This document shows, piece by piece, positions 18,107-26,841 of a stretch of DNA of 64,000 bases. Within the stretch, counting starts at the first letter, position 1, and the number at the start of each line of letters is the position of its first letter. This DNA is from Streptomyces sp. ACA25 (GTDB lineage Bacteria > Actinomycetota > Actinomycetes > Streptomycetales > Streptomycetaceae). A model generated the notes under the pieces. The model did not search any database, was not told the origin of the DNA, and worked only from the letters and a program-made list of their open reading frames with translations. A program made the position numbers and the translations under genes. The stretch spans positions 682,001-746,000 of the forward strand of contig NZ_JAQKPV010000001.1 of the NCBI RefSeq assembly GCF_028200735.1. The letters are read 5' to 3'.

Positions 18107-19291
18107 ATGGCTGAGATTGTGCTCGACAACGTGTCCAAGCGCTTCCCGGACGGCGCGCTCGCGGTGTCCGAAGTGAACCTGACCATCGAGGACGGCGAAT
18201 TCGTCATCCTCGTCGGCCCCTCCGGCTGCGGGAAGTCCACCACGCTCAACATGGTGGCCGGGCTGGAGGACATCACCGACGGCGAACTGCGCATCGACGG
18301 CGACCGGATGAACGAGGCCGCGCCGAAGGACCGGGACATCGCCATGGTGTTCCAGTCCTACGCGCTCTACCCGCACATGACGGTGCGCGAGAACATGGCC
18401 TTCCCGCTGCGGCTGGCCAAGGTGCCCGACGCCACCGTGCGCGAAAAAGTGGAGAAGACCGCGGCCGTACTCGACCTGCAGGAACACCTGGACCGCCGGC
18501 CCGCCAACCTCTCCGGCGGGCAGCGGCAGCGGGTGGCGATGGGCCGCGCCATCGTCCGCAGCCCGAAGGCCTTCCTGATGGACGAGCCGCTGTCCAACCT
18601 GGACGCCAAGCTGCGCGGCCAGATGCGCACCTCCCTGTCCCGGCTGCAGAAGCAACTCGGCACCACCACCGTCTACGTCACCCACGACCAGACGGAGGCC
18701 ATGACGCTGGGCGACCGGATCGTCGTCCTGCAGGCCGGGCACGTGCAGCAGATCGGATCCCCCCAGCACCTCTACGAACAGCCCGTCAACCTGTTCGTGG
18801 CCGGCTTCATCGGCTCCCCCTCGATGAACTTCCTGCCCGTGACGGTGGAGGACGGCCGGCTGGCCACCCCGATAGGCGTCATCCCGCTCAGCGACCGGCT
18901 GCGCCGTCACCTGGAGGCGGCCGGCGCCCCGCATGAGCTCATCGCCGGCATCCGGCCGGAACACTTCGAGGACGCCGCCCTGGTGGAGGAGCACCTCCGG
19001 GAGGAGGGCCGCACGTTCACCGGGCAGGTGGAGGTGCTGGAGTCCCTCGGATCGGAGAAGTACGCCTACTTCGAACTCGAGGGCGAGGGGGCGCACTCCC
19101 AGCAGCTCGCCGACCTCGCCGCCGTCACCGGCTCGGCCGACGTCCCCACCGGAGGCGTCGCCCAGCTCGTCACCCGGCTCTCCGCCGCCACCGAGGCCCG
19201 GGAGAACGCCCCGCTCGACGTGTGGTTCGACCCCGACCGGCTGGTGATCTTCGACCCGGAATCCGGCAGCAACCTCACCCGGGAGAGCTGA
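18107..19291 (+). CDS. Sugar ABC transporter ATPase, SugC/MsiK-like
   Basis: 394 aa, the length of CUT1-type ATPases. Walker A GPSGCGKST (~39-47), Q-loop VFQSYALYPHM, ABC signature LSGGQRQRVAMGRA, Walker B AFLMDEPLSNLDA and the H-loop VYVTHDQTEAMTLGD are intact. The C-terminal TOBE-type regulatory domain (~240-385; IRPEHFEDA, VEVLESLGSEKYAYFEL) is present. It powers the adjacent permeases. Many Streptomyces CUT1 importers rely on one shared MsiK encoded elsewhere; this operon has its own ATPase, as the sugABC type does. RBS AAGGGG. Confidence 0.93.
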   Translation: MAEIVLDNVSKRFPDGALAVSEVNLTIEDGEFVILVGPSGCGKSTTLNMVAGLEDITDGELRIDGDRMNEAAPKDRDIAMVFQSYALYPHMTVRENMAFPLRLAKVPDATVREKVEKTAAVLDLQEHLDRRPANLSGGQRQRVAMGRAIVRSPKAFLMDEPLSNLDAKLRGQMRTSLSRLQKQLGTTTVYVTHDQTEAMTLGDRIVVLQAGHVQQIGSPQHLYEQPVNLFVAGFIGSPSMNFLPVTVEDGRLATPIGVIPLSDRLRRHLEAAGAPHELIAGIRPEHFEDAALVEEHLREEGRTFTGQVEVLESLGSEKYAYFELEGEGAHSQQLADLAAVTGSADVPTGGVAQLVTRLSAATEARENAPLDVWFDPDRLVIFDPESGSNLTRES

Positions 19292-19307
19292 TCCGGCTCA
19301 CCGCGTC

Positions 19308-19345
19308 GCCCCGGGACCGACGGCCGGCCGGTACGGTCCCGGGGC
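19308..19345. terminator. Stem-loop between convergent genes
   Basis: GCCCCGGGACCG (19308-19319) pairs perfectly with CGGTCCCGGGGC (19334-19345) around a 14-nt loop. It ends the ABC operon and, from the other strand, can serve the leftward PBP-like gene. Confidence 0.75.
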
Positions 19346-19392
19346 GCCCCGGCCCGCTGCGCGTCGGGGCGCCCGGCGCCGGCCCCCGCCGC

Positions 19393-20943
19393 TCAGCGGA
19401 CCGGGGTCACGTAGGTCTCCCCGCCGGCCCCGCCCGCCGGGAGCTCTATCACCGGAAGCGGCTTGCCGCCCGGGTCGCCGCCACGCTCCTCCGGGAAGGA
19501 CAGCGTGCCGCTGGCCGCCTGCACATTCTCCAGTCTGAACAGCGCCTCTCTCACCCCGGCCGGCGTCGTCGGCTCCCCACGCTCCTGGCGCTCCCCATGG
19601 CCAGTCCGGATGGCCCGGACCGCGGCGTACATCGCGTCGTGGTTCGCCACCGCATAACCGTCCCGCAGCGCGGCCTTGACCTGGGCCTCCGTCCGGTGGC
19701 CCACGTGTTCGGCGAAGGCCAGGTGGAAGTGCTCGAACCCATTCGGTGCCGGTGAACCGGCGTCCTCCTCGCCGAACCACTGCGGATCCATTGCGGACGC
19801 CTGGACGATGGTGATCCCGTTCTCCTCCAGCCGGTCGGGCCGCGCCGCCGCACTCACGTCCTCCACCGGCCCGGTCTCCACGAAGAGCACGGAAAGCGGC
19901 TGCTGCGCCCGGCAGTCCCGCACGTGCAGGGCCTCCAGGAAGGCGTGCAGATCGCCGGTGCGTCCCGAGAAGAGCACCATCTCGGCGCCCGTGCCGCAAA
20001 TGCTGTCAGTGATGGGCCGGAAAAGGCTTACCGGCCCGCTCGACCGGAGCGTTGTTCCGGAGAAGGACTTCCTCGGCATGACGTCGTCCTCCTGCTCCAG
20101 AAGCCGCGCGAACGCATCGGTCAGAGTGGCCACATGGAGGTCCGGGTCATTGCGGTCGGAAACCAGCATCGCCCGGCTCAGATCACCGCCGGCGGCCCGC
20201 ACGTGCCTCTCCAGAGCGTTGACGAAGTCGGTGTTGCTGCCGGTGACCCGGATCATGCCGTCCCGCATCCTCATGTTCAGCCCGTCCGCGCTCGCCGACG
20301 AGGCGACGATCGGGATCTCATGGGCGGCGAGCTCCTCCGCGGCCGCCTGACTCGCCTCGGTACTGATGGACAGGCCCACCACGGCGACGAGCGGGGACTC
20401 GTCCCCGGCCATCGCCACCAGACGCTCCACCGCGGGCTCCCATGTCTCGTGCCGGCTGCCCGCGTTGGCGAGGTGCAGCTGCACCAGCGGCTGCTTGTCC
20501 CCCATGTCCGCCGTGTGGTTGGCACGCATCTGCGCCGTGTAGGCGCCCTGCAGGGCGTGCAGCACCCGCTGCGGAGCCAGCGGGCCGTTCTCCGCCGGGG
20601 TCAGCGTGGCGAGCAACCCGACCTTGACGTACTCGGTGTCCGCCGCCGCGACCCGGTCGTTCTCCGCCTTGATCAGCTTCTGCACGTCAGCGAACTCCGC
20701 GGCCGGCCCCGCCCCGTCCAGCGGGGCGAAGGCGTAGGAGCCGTCGGTGACGCCGACGCACTCGCCGCCCTCCCGGGTCAGCCCGGAGCCCCAGCCGCCG
20801 CAGTCGAGGCGCTCCGGAAGCACAAAGGCCAGAAAGGCGAGAAACCCGGCCGCTCCCGCTCCCGCCACCAGCAGGGAAACCCGCAGCCAGCGCCGCGGAG
20901 GGTTCTGCCACGCCTCGTCGGACGGGCCGGGGGAGAGGGGCAT
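19393..20943 (-). CDS. Membrane-anchored periplasmic-binding-protein-like (type I) sensor protein
   Basis: 516 aa. A start at 20943 follows CGAGGACC; an N-terminal TM (~20-42, LRVSLLVAGAGAAGFLAFLAFVLP) gives an Nin/out-anchored extracytoplasmic domain. From ~95 on it is a type I periplasmic binding fold: VKVGLLATLTPAENGPLAPQ, VVGLSISTEASQAAAEELAAHEIP, FRPITDSICGTGAEMVLFSG, HDAMYAAVRAI. No permease gene is nearby; the partner is a STAND-type ATPase 20 bp upstream. I infer an extracellular ligand sensor, not a transporter part. The stretch before the first strand has two Cys (LDCGGW, GECVGV) that may form a disulphide. Confidence 0.75.
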   Translation of the reverse strand: MPLSPGPSDEAWQNPPRRWLRVSLLVAGAGAAGFLAFLAFVLPERLDCGGWGSGLTREGGECVGVTDGSYAFAPLDGAGPAAEFADVQKLIKAENDRVAAADTEYVKVGLLATLTPAENGPLAPQRVLHALQGAYTAQMRANHTADMGDKQPLVQLHLANAGSRHETWEPAVERLVAMAGDESPLVAVVGLSISTEASQAAAEELAAHEIPIVASSASADGLNMRMRDGMIRVTGSNTDFVNALERHVRAAGGDLSRAMLVSDRNDPDLHVATLTDAFARLLEQEDDVMPRKSFSGTTLRSSGPVSLFRPITDSICGTGAEMVLFSGRTGDLHAFLEALHVRDCRAQQPLSVLFVETGPVEDVSAAARPDRLEENGITIVQASAMDPQWFGEEDAGSPAPNGFEHFHLAFAEHVGHRTEAQVKAALRDGYAVANHDAMYAAVRAIRTGHGERQERGEPTTPAGVREALFRLENVQAASGTLSFPEERGGDPGGKPLPVIELPAGGAGGETYVTPVR

Positions 20944-20963
20944 ACGGGTCCTCGCATTCCGTG

Positions 20964-22931
20964 TCAGGTCCACCACTGCGCCTGCTGCTCGTACTCGGCG
21001 GCAGCCCGGTGCAGCACCACCAGCCCGTGCGGGGAGTGCGGAGCGAGAGCGCTCAGGGTGCCGGCTATCTGGGTGTGCAGAAACTCCCGTGCCACGCCGC
21101 CCGACGGGTCGTTGACGATGCGCAGGGCTGCCAGGAGGTGCACGATGCGGGTGGTCGTGACATCGGCGGAGGCCACGGCCGCCTCGTCCACCAGCTCGTG
21201 GAACAGGGTGTAGGGCTGCTCCAGGGAACGCCCGATCCTCCTGCTCGGCGCCTCGCTGGCGGCTTGCAGCAGGTCCAGCCAGTCCTGGCCCGCCATCTCC
21301 GGGAGGAGCCGGGCGAACTCCAGGGCGACGGTCGTCAGGTCGTCGGCGGCCAGCCGGTGGTACAGCTCTCCGGCCAGGTCTTCGTTCTTCCGGCAGAAGC
21401 CGCGCAGCCGCAGGTGCACCGTCGTCCAGTCCGCCGGGTCCGCCGGCGAGCGGACCGCGAGCCGGCGCAGCAGCAGCCGGCGCAGTACCGTCTCCCCGGC
21501 TCTGCCGCCGGGGCTCCAGGGCGCTGTCCGGCGGACGCCGTCCGCCCAGGCCGCGTCCACCAGGTCGGACTGGTGGCTCAGCCACAGCCCGTCGGCCGCC
21601 GTACGGGCGGCCGAGCAGGAGACGAACGCGTCGACCTTGGAGTCCTCGGCCGGCAGCAGCAGCCGCAGCAGCCCTTCCTCGACGGTCCGGGCCCCGGCTG
21701 CTCCCGGCGCCTCCGCCGACCGGAACCCCCCGGCGTACGGCAGCGGCTGCCGGAGCAGCTCACTCACACTGCTCGCGGGGTGCGGGAGGTCGGCGGCGGC
21801 AGCGGTCAGCAGGCCGGCGGTCGCCGGATGCCCGGCCGTGAACTCGTGCACGAGCCGGGCCAGCCGCCGGTCGACCCGGCCGTGACCGGACGCGCTGTTC
21901 ATCAGCGTCTGGACGTCACCCCGGTCGAGGTCGGGAAGCCGGTAGCGCAGCCACGCGGGGTGGTCGCCGGGTGAGTCGCCGCCGGAGCCACGGACGACGT
22001 CCTCCAGCGGGAGCACGGGGCCCTCGCCCAGGCCGGCCGTCGGATCCTGGCAGGTGGCGATCACGGTCAGCGGCTCGGCACGGTCCTCGGCCGCCAGCGG
22101 CGGGGCGGCTTCCACGAACTGCCGGAGAAAGGCCCGGCCGGACGTGGTGTCGACATTGTCCAGGAGCAGCAGCGGCGTCTGCAGCCGGTGCACCCGTCGC
22201 GGGCAGTCCCGCAGGTCGGCGAGGAACGCCTCGCACAGCAGACCGGCCACCCGGTCCCGGGCCCCCCGGGCGCGCGGCCCGTCCGGGTCCTCGCGGGCTT
22301 CCCGCGCCCAGGTGTTCAGCTCGACGAGCGTGTCCTCCGCCTGGTCGTTCAGCCCGCGGTCCCGGTGCCCGAACCACCGCTGGGAGCGGCTGGTGAAGGT
22401 GTGTCCCGCCAGCGCGGCGACCGTGTTGAGCGGCAGCCGCAGCACGGAGACCATGACGCCCCATCGCAGGTCCACCTCCATCGGCTCGCCGGTGATCTCC
22501 GCCAGGAACCGCTGCGGCCAGCTTCCGCTGCGCCGTTCCCGCAGCAGCTGGGACACCGCCTTCCGTGCCTGCTCGAAGTCGTGGAGGCTGAGGTCCTGCT
22601 CCAGGACGAGCAGGGCGATGAGCAGCCGGGGGAAACGCAGCCTGCGGTAGCGGGGGCGGTAGCGGGCGAGCCGCCCGGCCAGCACGGACAGGGTGTGCGG
22701 AATGTCGTCGTACTGGGTTTCGGTGAAGTCGACGCGGCCGTAGGGCACCCACTGCTCGACCCGGGCGGCGATCGTGTCCAGCAGTATGGTCTTGCCGCTG
22801 CCGTGCCCTCCCTCGAAGACCGCGACCGGCCGTCGCCGGCCGGGAGGCAGCGGCCAGGACGGCTGGATCAGTGCGTGAGCCCCCCTGATGGCCACTTGCC
22901 GGTCGAAGACCGGCTGTCTCTTCTGCGCCAT
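20964..22931 (-). CDS. STAND-type P-loop ATPase paired with the PBP-like protein
   Basis: 655 aa. Walker A VFEGGHGSGKTILLD (P-loop ~41-48, with the normal Lys47), Walker B PLLLLDNVDTTSGRAF, and a sensor-like TVIATCQD. The C-terminal ~300 residues are helical with no enzymatic motif, as in STAND regulators. Cytoplasmic; no membrane segment. It is first in a two-gene leftward operon (RBS CAGGAGGGG) with the membrane-anchored PBP-like protein. The pairing suggests a ligand-gated signalling ATPase. It differs from the ATPase of the TIR operon: no N-terminal glycine motif and an intact Walker lysine. Confidence 0.75.
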   Translation of the reverse strand: MAQKRQPVFDRQVAIRGAHALIQPSWPLPPGRRRPVAVFEGGHGSGKTILLDTIAARVEQWVPYGRVDFTETQYDDIPHTLSVLAGRLARYRPRYRRLRFPRLLIALLVLEQDLSLHDFEQARKAVSQLLRERRSGSWPQRFLAEITGEPMEVDLRWGVMVSVLRLPLNTVAALAGHTFTSRSQRWFGHRDRGLNDQAEDTLVELNTWAREAREDPDGPRARGARDRVAGLLCEAFLADLRDCPRRVHRLQTPLLLLDNVDTTSGRAFLRQFVEAAPPLAAEDRAEPLTVIATCQDPTAGLGEGPVLPLEDVVRGSGGDSPGDHPAWLRYRLPDLDRGDVQTLMNSASGHGRVDRRLARLVHEFTAGHPATAGLLTAAAADLPHPASSVSELLRQPLPYAGGFRSAEAPGAAGARTVEEGLLRLLLPAEDSKVDAFVSCSAARTAADGLWLSHQSDLVDAAWADGVRRTAPWSPGGRAGETVLRRLLLRRLAVRSPADPADWTTVHLRLRGFCRKNEDLAGELYHRLAADDLTTVALEFARLLPEMAGQDWLDLLQAASEAPSRRIGRSLEQPYTLFHELVDEAAVASADVTTTRIVHLLAALRIVNDPSGGVAREFLHTQIAGTLSALAPHSPHGLVVLHRAAAEYEQQAQWWT

Positions 22932-23094
22932 GCGTCCCCTCCTGACTGTTGAGCCTGTTACCGCTGGGCGGAGTTGACACGAAAAGCTGACGCTTTCTCA
23001 CCAACTTGTTACGTACGGCACCGGCTTCCGGACGCCTGCCGGCCACGGCACAAATGCTGTTGCGTGAGCCCGGCCGGGCAGTCATCGTTCGGGC

Positions 23095-23625
23095 ATGACG
23101 GCAGATCAGCGTGCGGCCCGGTGGCGGATCCGGGATTACCGGCCGGAGGACTGGGAGGCGGTGTCGCGTGTCCATGACGCGGCCCGGCTCGACGAACTGC
23201 GGGACTCGGTGGGCACCGAGGCGTTTCTGTCCCTGGCGGACACCTACGAGAGCGAAGGGCTGTTCGACGGCCGGGTGTGGGTGGCCGAGGAGACCGCGGG
23301 GGAGCGGCCCGGGGACGTGGTGGGTTTCGTGGCGCTGGACGAGGACGAGGTGTCCTGGCTGTATGTGGACCCCGCCCGGTACGGGGAGGGCGCCGGCACC
23401 GCTCTGCTGCGGCACGCGGTCTCCCGCGGAGGCCCGTGCGTCGAGGCCACGGTGCTGGCCGGCAATGAGCGGGCGATCGGCTTCTACCTGCGGGCCGGGT
23501 TCACGATCCGGGAGACCAGGAGCGGTCGTCTGGTGGGAAACGAGGCGTTCCCGGCGACCGGGCATGTTCTGGAGTACCGCGCTCCGGACGGACCGCGCGA
23601 CACGCGGGCGCCGTCCGGCGAGTGA
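23095..23625 (+). CDS. GNAT-family N-acetyltransferase
   Basis: 176 aa. The GNAT fold is plain: RIRDYRPEDWEAVSRVH at the start, VGFVALDEDEVSWLYVDPARYGEGAGTALL containing the acetyl-CoA pyrophosphate motif (Q/RxxGxG/A, here R-Y-G-E-G-A-G), and NERAIGFYLRAGFTI near the end. It moves an acetyl group from acetyl-CoA to an amine; the substrate is unknown. It is monocistronic, divergent from the STAND ATPase with a 163-bp gap. The last ~15 residues are charged and probably disordered. Confidence 0.9.
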   Translation: MTADQRAARWRIRDYRPEDWEAVSRVHDAARLDELRDSVGTEAFLSLADTYESEGLFDGRVWVAEETAGERPGDVVGFVALDEDEVSWLYVDPARYGEGAGTALLRHAVSRGGPCVEATVLAGNERAIGFYLRAGFTIRETRSGRLVGNEAFPATGHVLEYRAPDGPRDTRAPSGE

Positions 23626-23827
23626 ACGCGCCCGGCGCGTCGAGCCGGCTCACGTCGCTCCGCCGGCCGGGGGCGGGAGCCCCGGCGGCCCCGTGGGGCG
23701 TACGGTGCCGGGGCAAATTGCGGACGGCCGTCGCCGGGAGTGGGGTGCAGGGCCCGTGGTCGCCGCGTAGTCTTTCCGGCCGTGCCGCAGGGGACGGCAC
23801 CACGTCGCACTGTGCTGTGGGGGGTTC

Positions 23828-24631
23828 GTGGGAAGCGCGAGAAGCAGGATCATGTGTGCCGGAGTGCTGGCGGGAGTGCTGCTGGCGGGATGCTCCGGCG
23901 GCGACGGGGCCTTACCGGACGCCCCGGAAGCCGGTGCGTCCGAGGAGTCCGGGGCCCCGGAGGGCGGCGGCGGGCTCGACTTCGTGCTCGATCCCGACCG
24001 GGTGCCGCAGGACGTACCGGCAGCCGTCGAGCTGGTCCGTGCCGTCACGGCGGACCCCGAGGCGTACGGCCCGGACTATGTGGCGCAGGAGCCCGCCGAG
24101 ACCGATCCCGCCGGCTGGGCGGTACTCGACGCCGACTGCGCGTGGCAGCGCGAGCCGCTCCCCGACGGGGTACTCGCCAGCCTGACCCGGTACGCCGAGC
24201 TCCCCGCGGAGGACGGTGCCGGGCCGGTGCGGGTGTCGGCCGTGGTGACCGTGCACCGGGACACCCGGGGCGCGGAATGGGAGATGGCGCGTTCCGTGGA
24301 GGACGCCCTGCGCTGCCCGGACCAGCAGCTGCGCACGGATGAGTGGGTCACGGGCCTGCTCTCGCTGGGCTTCTCCCAGGGCACGCTGGGCAACGACTAC
24401 GCCGAGGACTTCCTGACCGAGGCCGGGGAGTTCCACAGCGACGTGCTGGGCGGCCCGCACACCTTCGAGTGGACCCGGGGGCGGCTGGGACCGGTCACCT
24501 TCGCGGTCTCCGCCAGGGGGGCGGAGGGCCGCACCCCGCAGGAGATCAGCGAAGCGGGGACGCGCGCCGCCGGAAGCATGGCGACCCGCATCCAGCAGGT
24601 GCTGGAAGCCGACGAGGAGGACCGCGCGTGA
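23828..24631 (+). CDS. Secreted lipoprotein, first gene of the kinase-PBP operon
   Basis: 267 aa. GTG start; signal peptide with lipobox VLLAGC (Cys ~19), then a Gly/Glu-rich linker. The mature domain (~50-260) has no family I recognise; it contains WAVLDADCAWQREPLPDGVL, a second Cys in ALRCPDQQL, and FEWTRGRLGPVTFAVSARG. The stop overlaps the GTG of the following kinase by GTGA, so both are made together. It could be an extracellular ligand-presenting or sensing partner of the receptor kinase. Function unknown. Confidence 0.75.
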   Translation: MGSARSRIMCAGVLAGVLLAGCSGGDGALPDAPEAGASEESGAPEGGGGLDFVLDPDRVPQDVPAAVELVRAVTADPEAYGPDYVAQEPAETDPAGWAVLDADCAWQREPLPDGVLASLTRYAELPAEDGAGPVRVSAVVTVHRDTRGAEWEMARSVEDALRCPDQQLRTDEWVTGLLSLGFSQGTLGNDYAEDFLTEAGEFHSDVLGGPHTFEWTRGRLGPVTFAVSARGAEGRTPQEISEAGTRAAGSMATRIQQVLEADEEDRA

Positions 24632-26775
24632 CCGGGCAGTTGCACCCGTCCGACCCCTCCTCCGTGGCCGGGTACCGGCTGCTCGGCAGGATCGGAGCGG
24701 GCGGGATGGGGGTGGTCTACCTCGGCCGCACGGAGGCCGGGGCACTCGCGGCGGTCAAGGTGATCCAGGCCGAGTACGCGGACGACGACGAGTTCCTGGC
24801 CCGCTTCCGGCGGGAGGTGTCGGCCGCCCGCCGGGTGGAGAGCGAGTGGGCGGTCCCGGTGCTGGGGGCCGACACCGAGGCGGAGCGGCCCTGGATGGCC
24901 ACGGCCTACGTGCCGGGCCCGTCCCTCGCCGAGGCGGTCACCCGCTGCGGCCCGCTGCCGGCCCGCAGCGTGCGCGTCCTGGGCACGGCCCTGGCCCGCG
25001 CGCTGGAAGCGGTGCACGCGGCCGGTCTGGTGCACCGGGACGTCAAGCCCGGCAACGTGCTGCTCGGCCGGGACGGCCCGCGGCTGATCGACTTCGGCAT
25101 CGCCCGCGCCGCCGACGCCACCACGGCGCTGACCTCGGCCGGAATGGTCGTCGGCACGCCCGGCTTCCTGGCCCCCGAACTGGCCGCGGGCGGCGGCGCG
25201 GAGCCGGGGCCGGCCGGTGACGTCTTCTCCCTGGGCTGCCTCCTGGCCTACGCGGCGACCGGGCGCCCGCCGTTCGGCACCGGCGCATCCGACGCACTGC
25301 TGTACCGGACCGTGCACGACGAGCCGGACCTGGAGGGTCTCGACGAGGAGTTGCGCCCGCTGGTGCGCGAGTGCCTCGCCAAGGACCCGGAGCTGCGCCC
25401 GGCTCCGCGGGAGCTGGCCGGGCGGCTGGCCGGGGACCCTGCGGCGGACCCGCTCGGCTGGCTGCCCGAGAGCGTGGTGCTGCTGATCGCCGAGCGTTCT
25501 GCCCGGATGCTGGACCTGCCGGACGTCGAACCCACCCGGGCCGAGCCCGTGGCGCCCACCGCCCGGCCCGGCCGGCGCCGCCTGCTCGCCGTCGCGGCGG
25601 GCGGCGCCGCGGTGCTCGCCGCCGGGGGAGGAGCCGCGGTGGTGTGGAACTCACTCCGTGGGGCCGGCGGCCCGTCCGCGGCAGCGGACCGGTGGATCAT
25701 CGGCGTCCATGCCGACCTCTCCGGCCCCGGCCGGGTGAGCGGCCGGGAGCAGGAGCGCGGCGTGCGCCTCGCGGTCGAGGAGTACAATGCCCGGCCGGAC
25801 CGGCTCTTCGAGCTCGCGGTGACGACGGCGGACGACGGCGGCAGCCCGGAGCGAGCCGTCGGGGCAGCGTCCGAACTGGCCGACGAGCCCCGGCTGCTCG
25901 CCGTGATCGGCCCCACCGGCGACCCGGAGGCAGAGGCCGCGCTGCCCAGGTACGAGGAGGCGATGCTGCCCCTGCTGGCTGTCTCGCCGGGGCACCCCTC
26001 ACTCGCCGGCGTCGCCCTGCCGGGTGGACAGAGCCGGGTTCTGCTGCACCTGCGGCCCTCGGATCTGGCATTGTCCGTACCCATCGGCGTTCACCTGTTC
26101 GAGCAGGCCGGGGTGCAGCGGCCCGGGCTCATCCAGGACCGTTCCACGGACCTGGAGAGCAGTGCCGTCGCCCTGGCGACCAGCGTGATGGCACGCGACG
26201 CCGGGCATGTCCTGCACCCCCGGGTGGTGCCGCCCGGCGTGCACGAGGCGGAGGGTTTCGGGCCGGTCGTCACGGAGATGCTGGAGGCGGGCATCGACTC
26301 CTTCGTCTTCGCCGGTCTGCCCGAAGGGGCGGCGGCCGTGGCGCGCGAACTGGCCGCGGCCGGTTTCACCGGCCCACGGATCGCCCCGCAGAGTGTGCTC
26401 GACCCGCTCTTCCTGGAACAGGCGGGTGACGCCGCGGAGGGCTGGCTGGTCCACGCTTCCTTCGTGGACGCCGCCGGGCTGCCGGCCGCCGAGGGGTTCA
26501 GCACCGCCTACCGGGAGGAACACGGCTCGGGGCCCGGCTACCGGGCGGCTGAGGCGTACGACGCCGCCGGGATGGTCATCCAGCACCTGGCGGCCGCGGC
26601 GGCGGACGGCGAGATGCCCTCCCGGGCGGCGCTCGCCCCTCTGCTGCGGGAGAGCACCTATGCGGGCATCACGAAGGAGTTCGCCTTTGACCCGGACACC
26701 GGAGACTTCGCCGGGGAGGGCCGGTTCGCCCATGAGGTGCGGGACGGCCGCTTCACCTTCCTCGGCCCGGTCTGA
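24628..26775 (+). CDS. Receptor Ser/Thr protein kinase with extracellular periplasmic-binding-like domain (copy 1)
   Basis: 715 aa. Cytoplasmic Hanks-type kinase at ~15-275: GRIGAGGMGVVYLG (P-loop), AAVKVI (catalytic Lys), LVHRDVKPGNVLLG (catalytic Asp), LIDFGIARA (DFG), PGFLAPELA, then SLGCLLAYAATGRPPF. One TM at ~312-335 (RRRLLAVAAGGAAVLAAGG). The extracellular part (~350-715) is a type I periplasmic binding fold: IIGVHADLSGPGRVSGREQERGVRL, LLAVIGPTGDPEAE, EAYDAAGMVIQHL. In usual PknB-type kinases this place holds PASTA repeats; a PBP-like sensor implies direct small-molecule control. GTG start, GTGA-coupled to the lipoprotein. Confidence 0.88.
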   Translation: MTGQLHPSDPSSVAGYRLLGRIGAGGMGVVYLGRTEAGALAAVKVIQAEYADDDEFLARFRREVSAARRVESEWAVPVLGADTEAERPWMATAYVPGPSLAEAVTRCGPLPARSVRVLGTALARALEAVHAAGLVHRDVKPGNVLLGRDGPRLIDFGIARAADATTALTSAGMVVGTPGFLAPELAAGGGAEPGPAGDVFSLGCLLAYAATGRPPFGTGASDALLYRTVHDEPDLEGLDEELRPLVRECLAKDPELRPAPRELAGRLAGDPAADPLGWLPESVVLLIAERSARMLDLPDVEPTRAEPVAPTARPGRRRLLAVAAGGAAVLAAGGGAAVVWNSLRGAGGPSAAADRWIIGVHADLSGPGRVSGREQERGVRLAVEEYNARPDRLFELAVTTADDGGSPERAVGAASELADEPRLLAVIGPTGDPEAEAALPRYEEAMLPLLAVSPGHPSLAGVALPGGQSRVLLHLRPSDLALSVPIGVHLFEQAGVQRPGLIQDRSTDLESSAVALATSVMARDAGHVLHPRVVPPGVHEAEGFGPVVTEMLEAGIDSFVFAGLPEGAAAVARELAAAGFTGPRIAPQSVLDPLFLEQAGDAAEGWLVHASFVDAAGLPAAEGFSTAYREEHGSGPGYRAAEAYDAAGMVIQHLAAAAADGEMPSRAALAPLLRESTYAGITKEFAFDPDTGDFAGEGRFAHEVRDGRFTFLGPV

Positions 26776-26841
26776 CCCCGCCCGGCCCGCCTCGGCCCGG
26801 CACCGGCCCGTCCGGTCCGGCGCGCTCGGGGGACCACGGCC

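Noticed and set aside
14938..19291. Cellobiose (cebEFG) importer
   Set aside because: The operon carries its own ATPase and the proteins resemble LpqY-SugABC; there is no CebR box in front of it.
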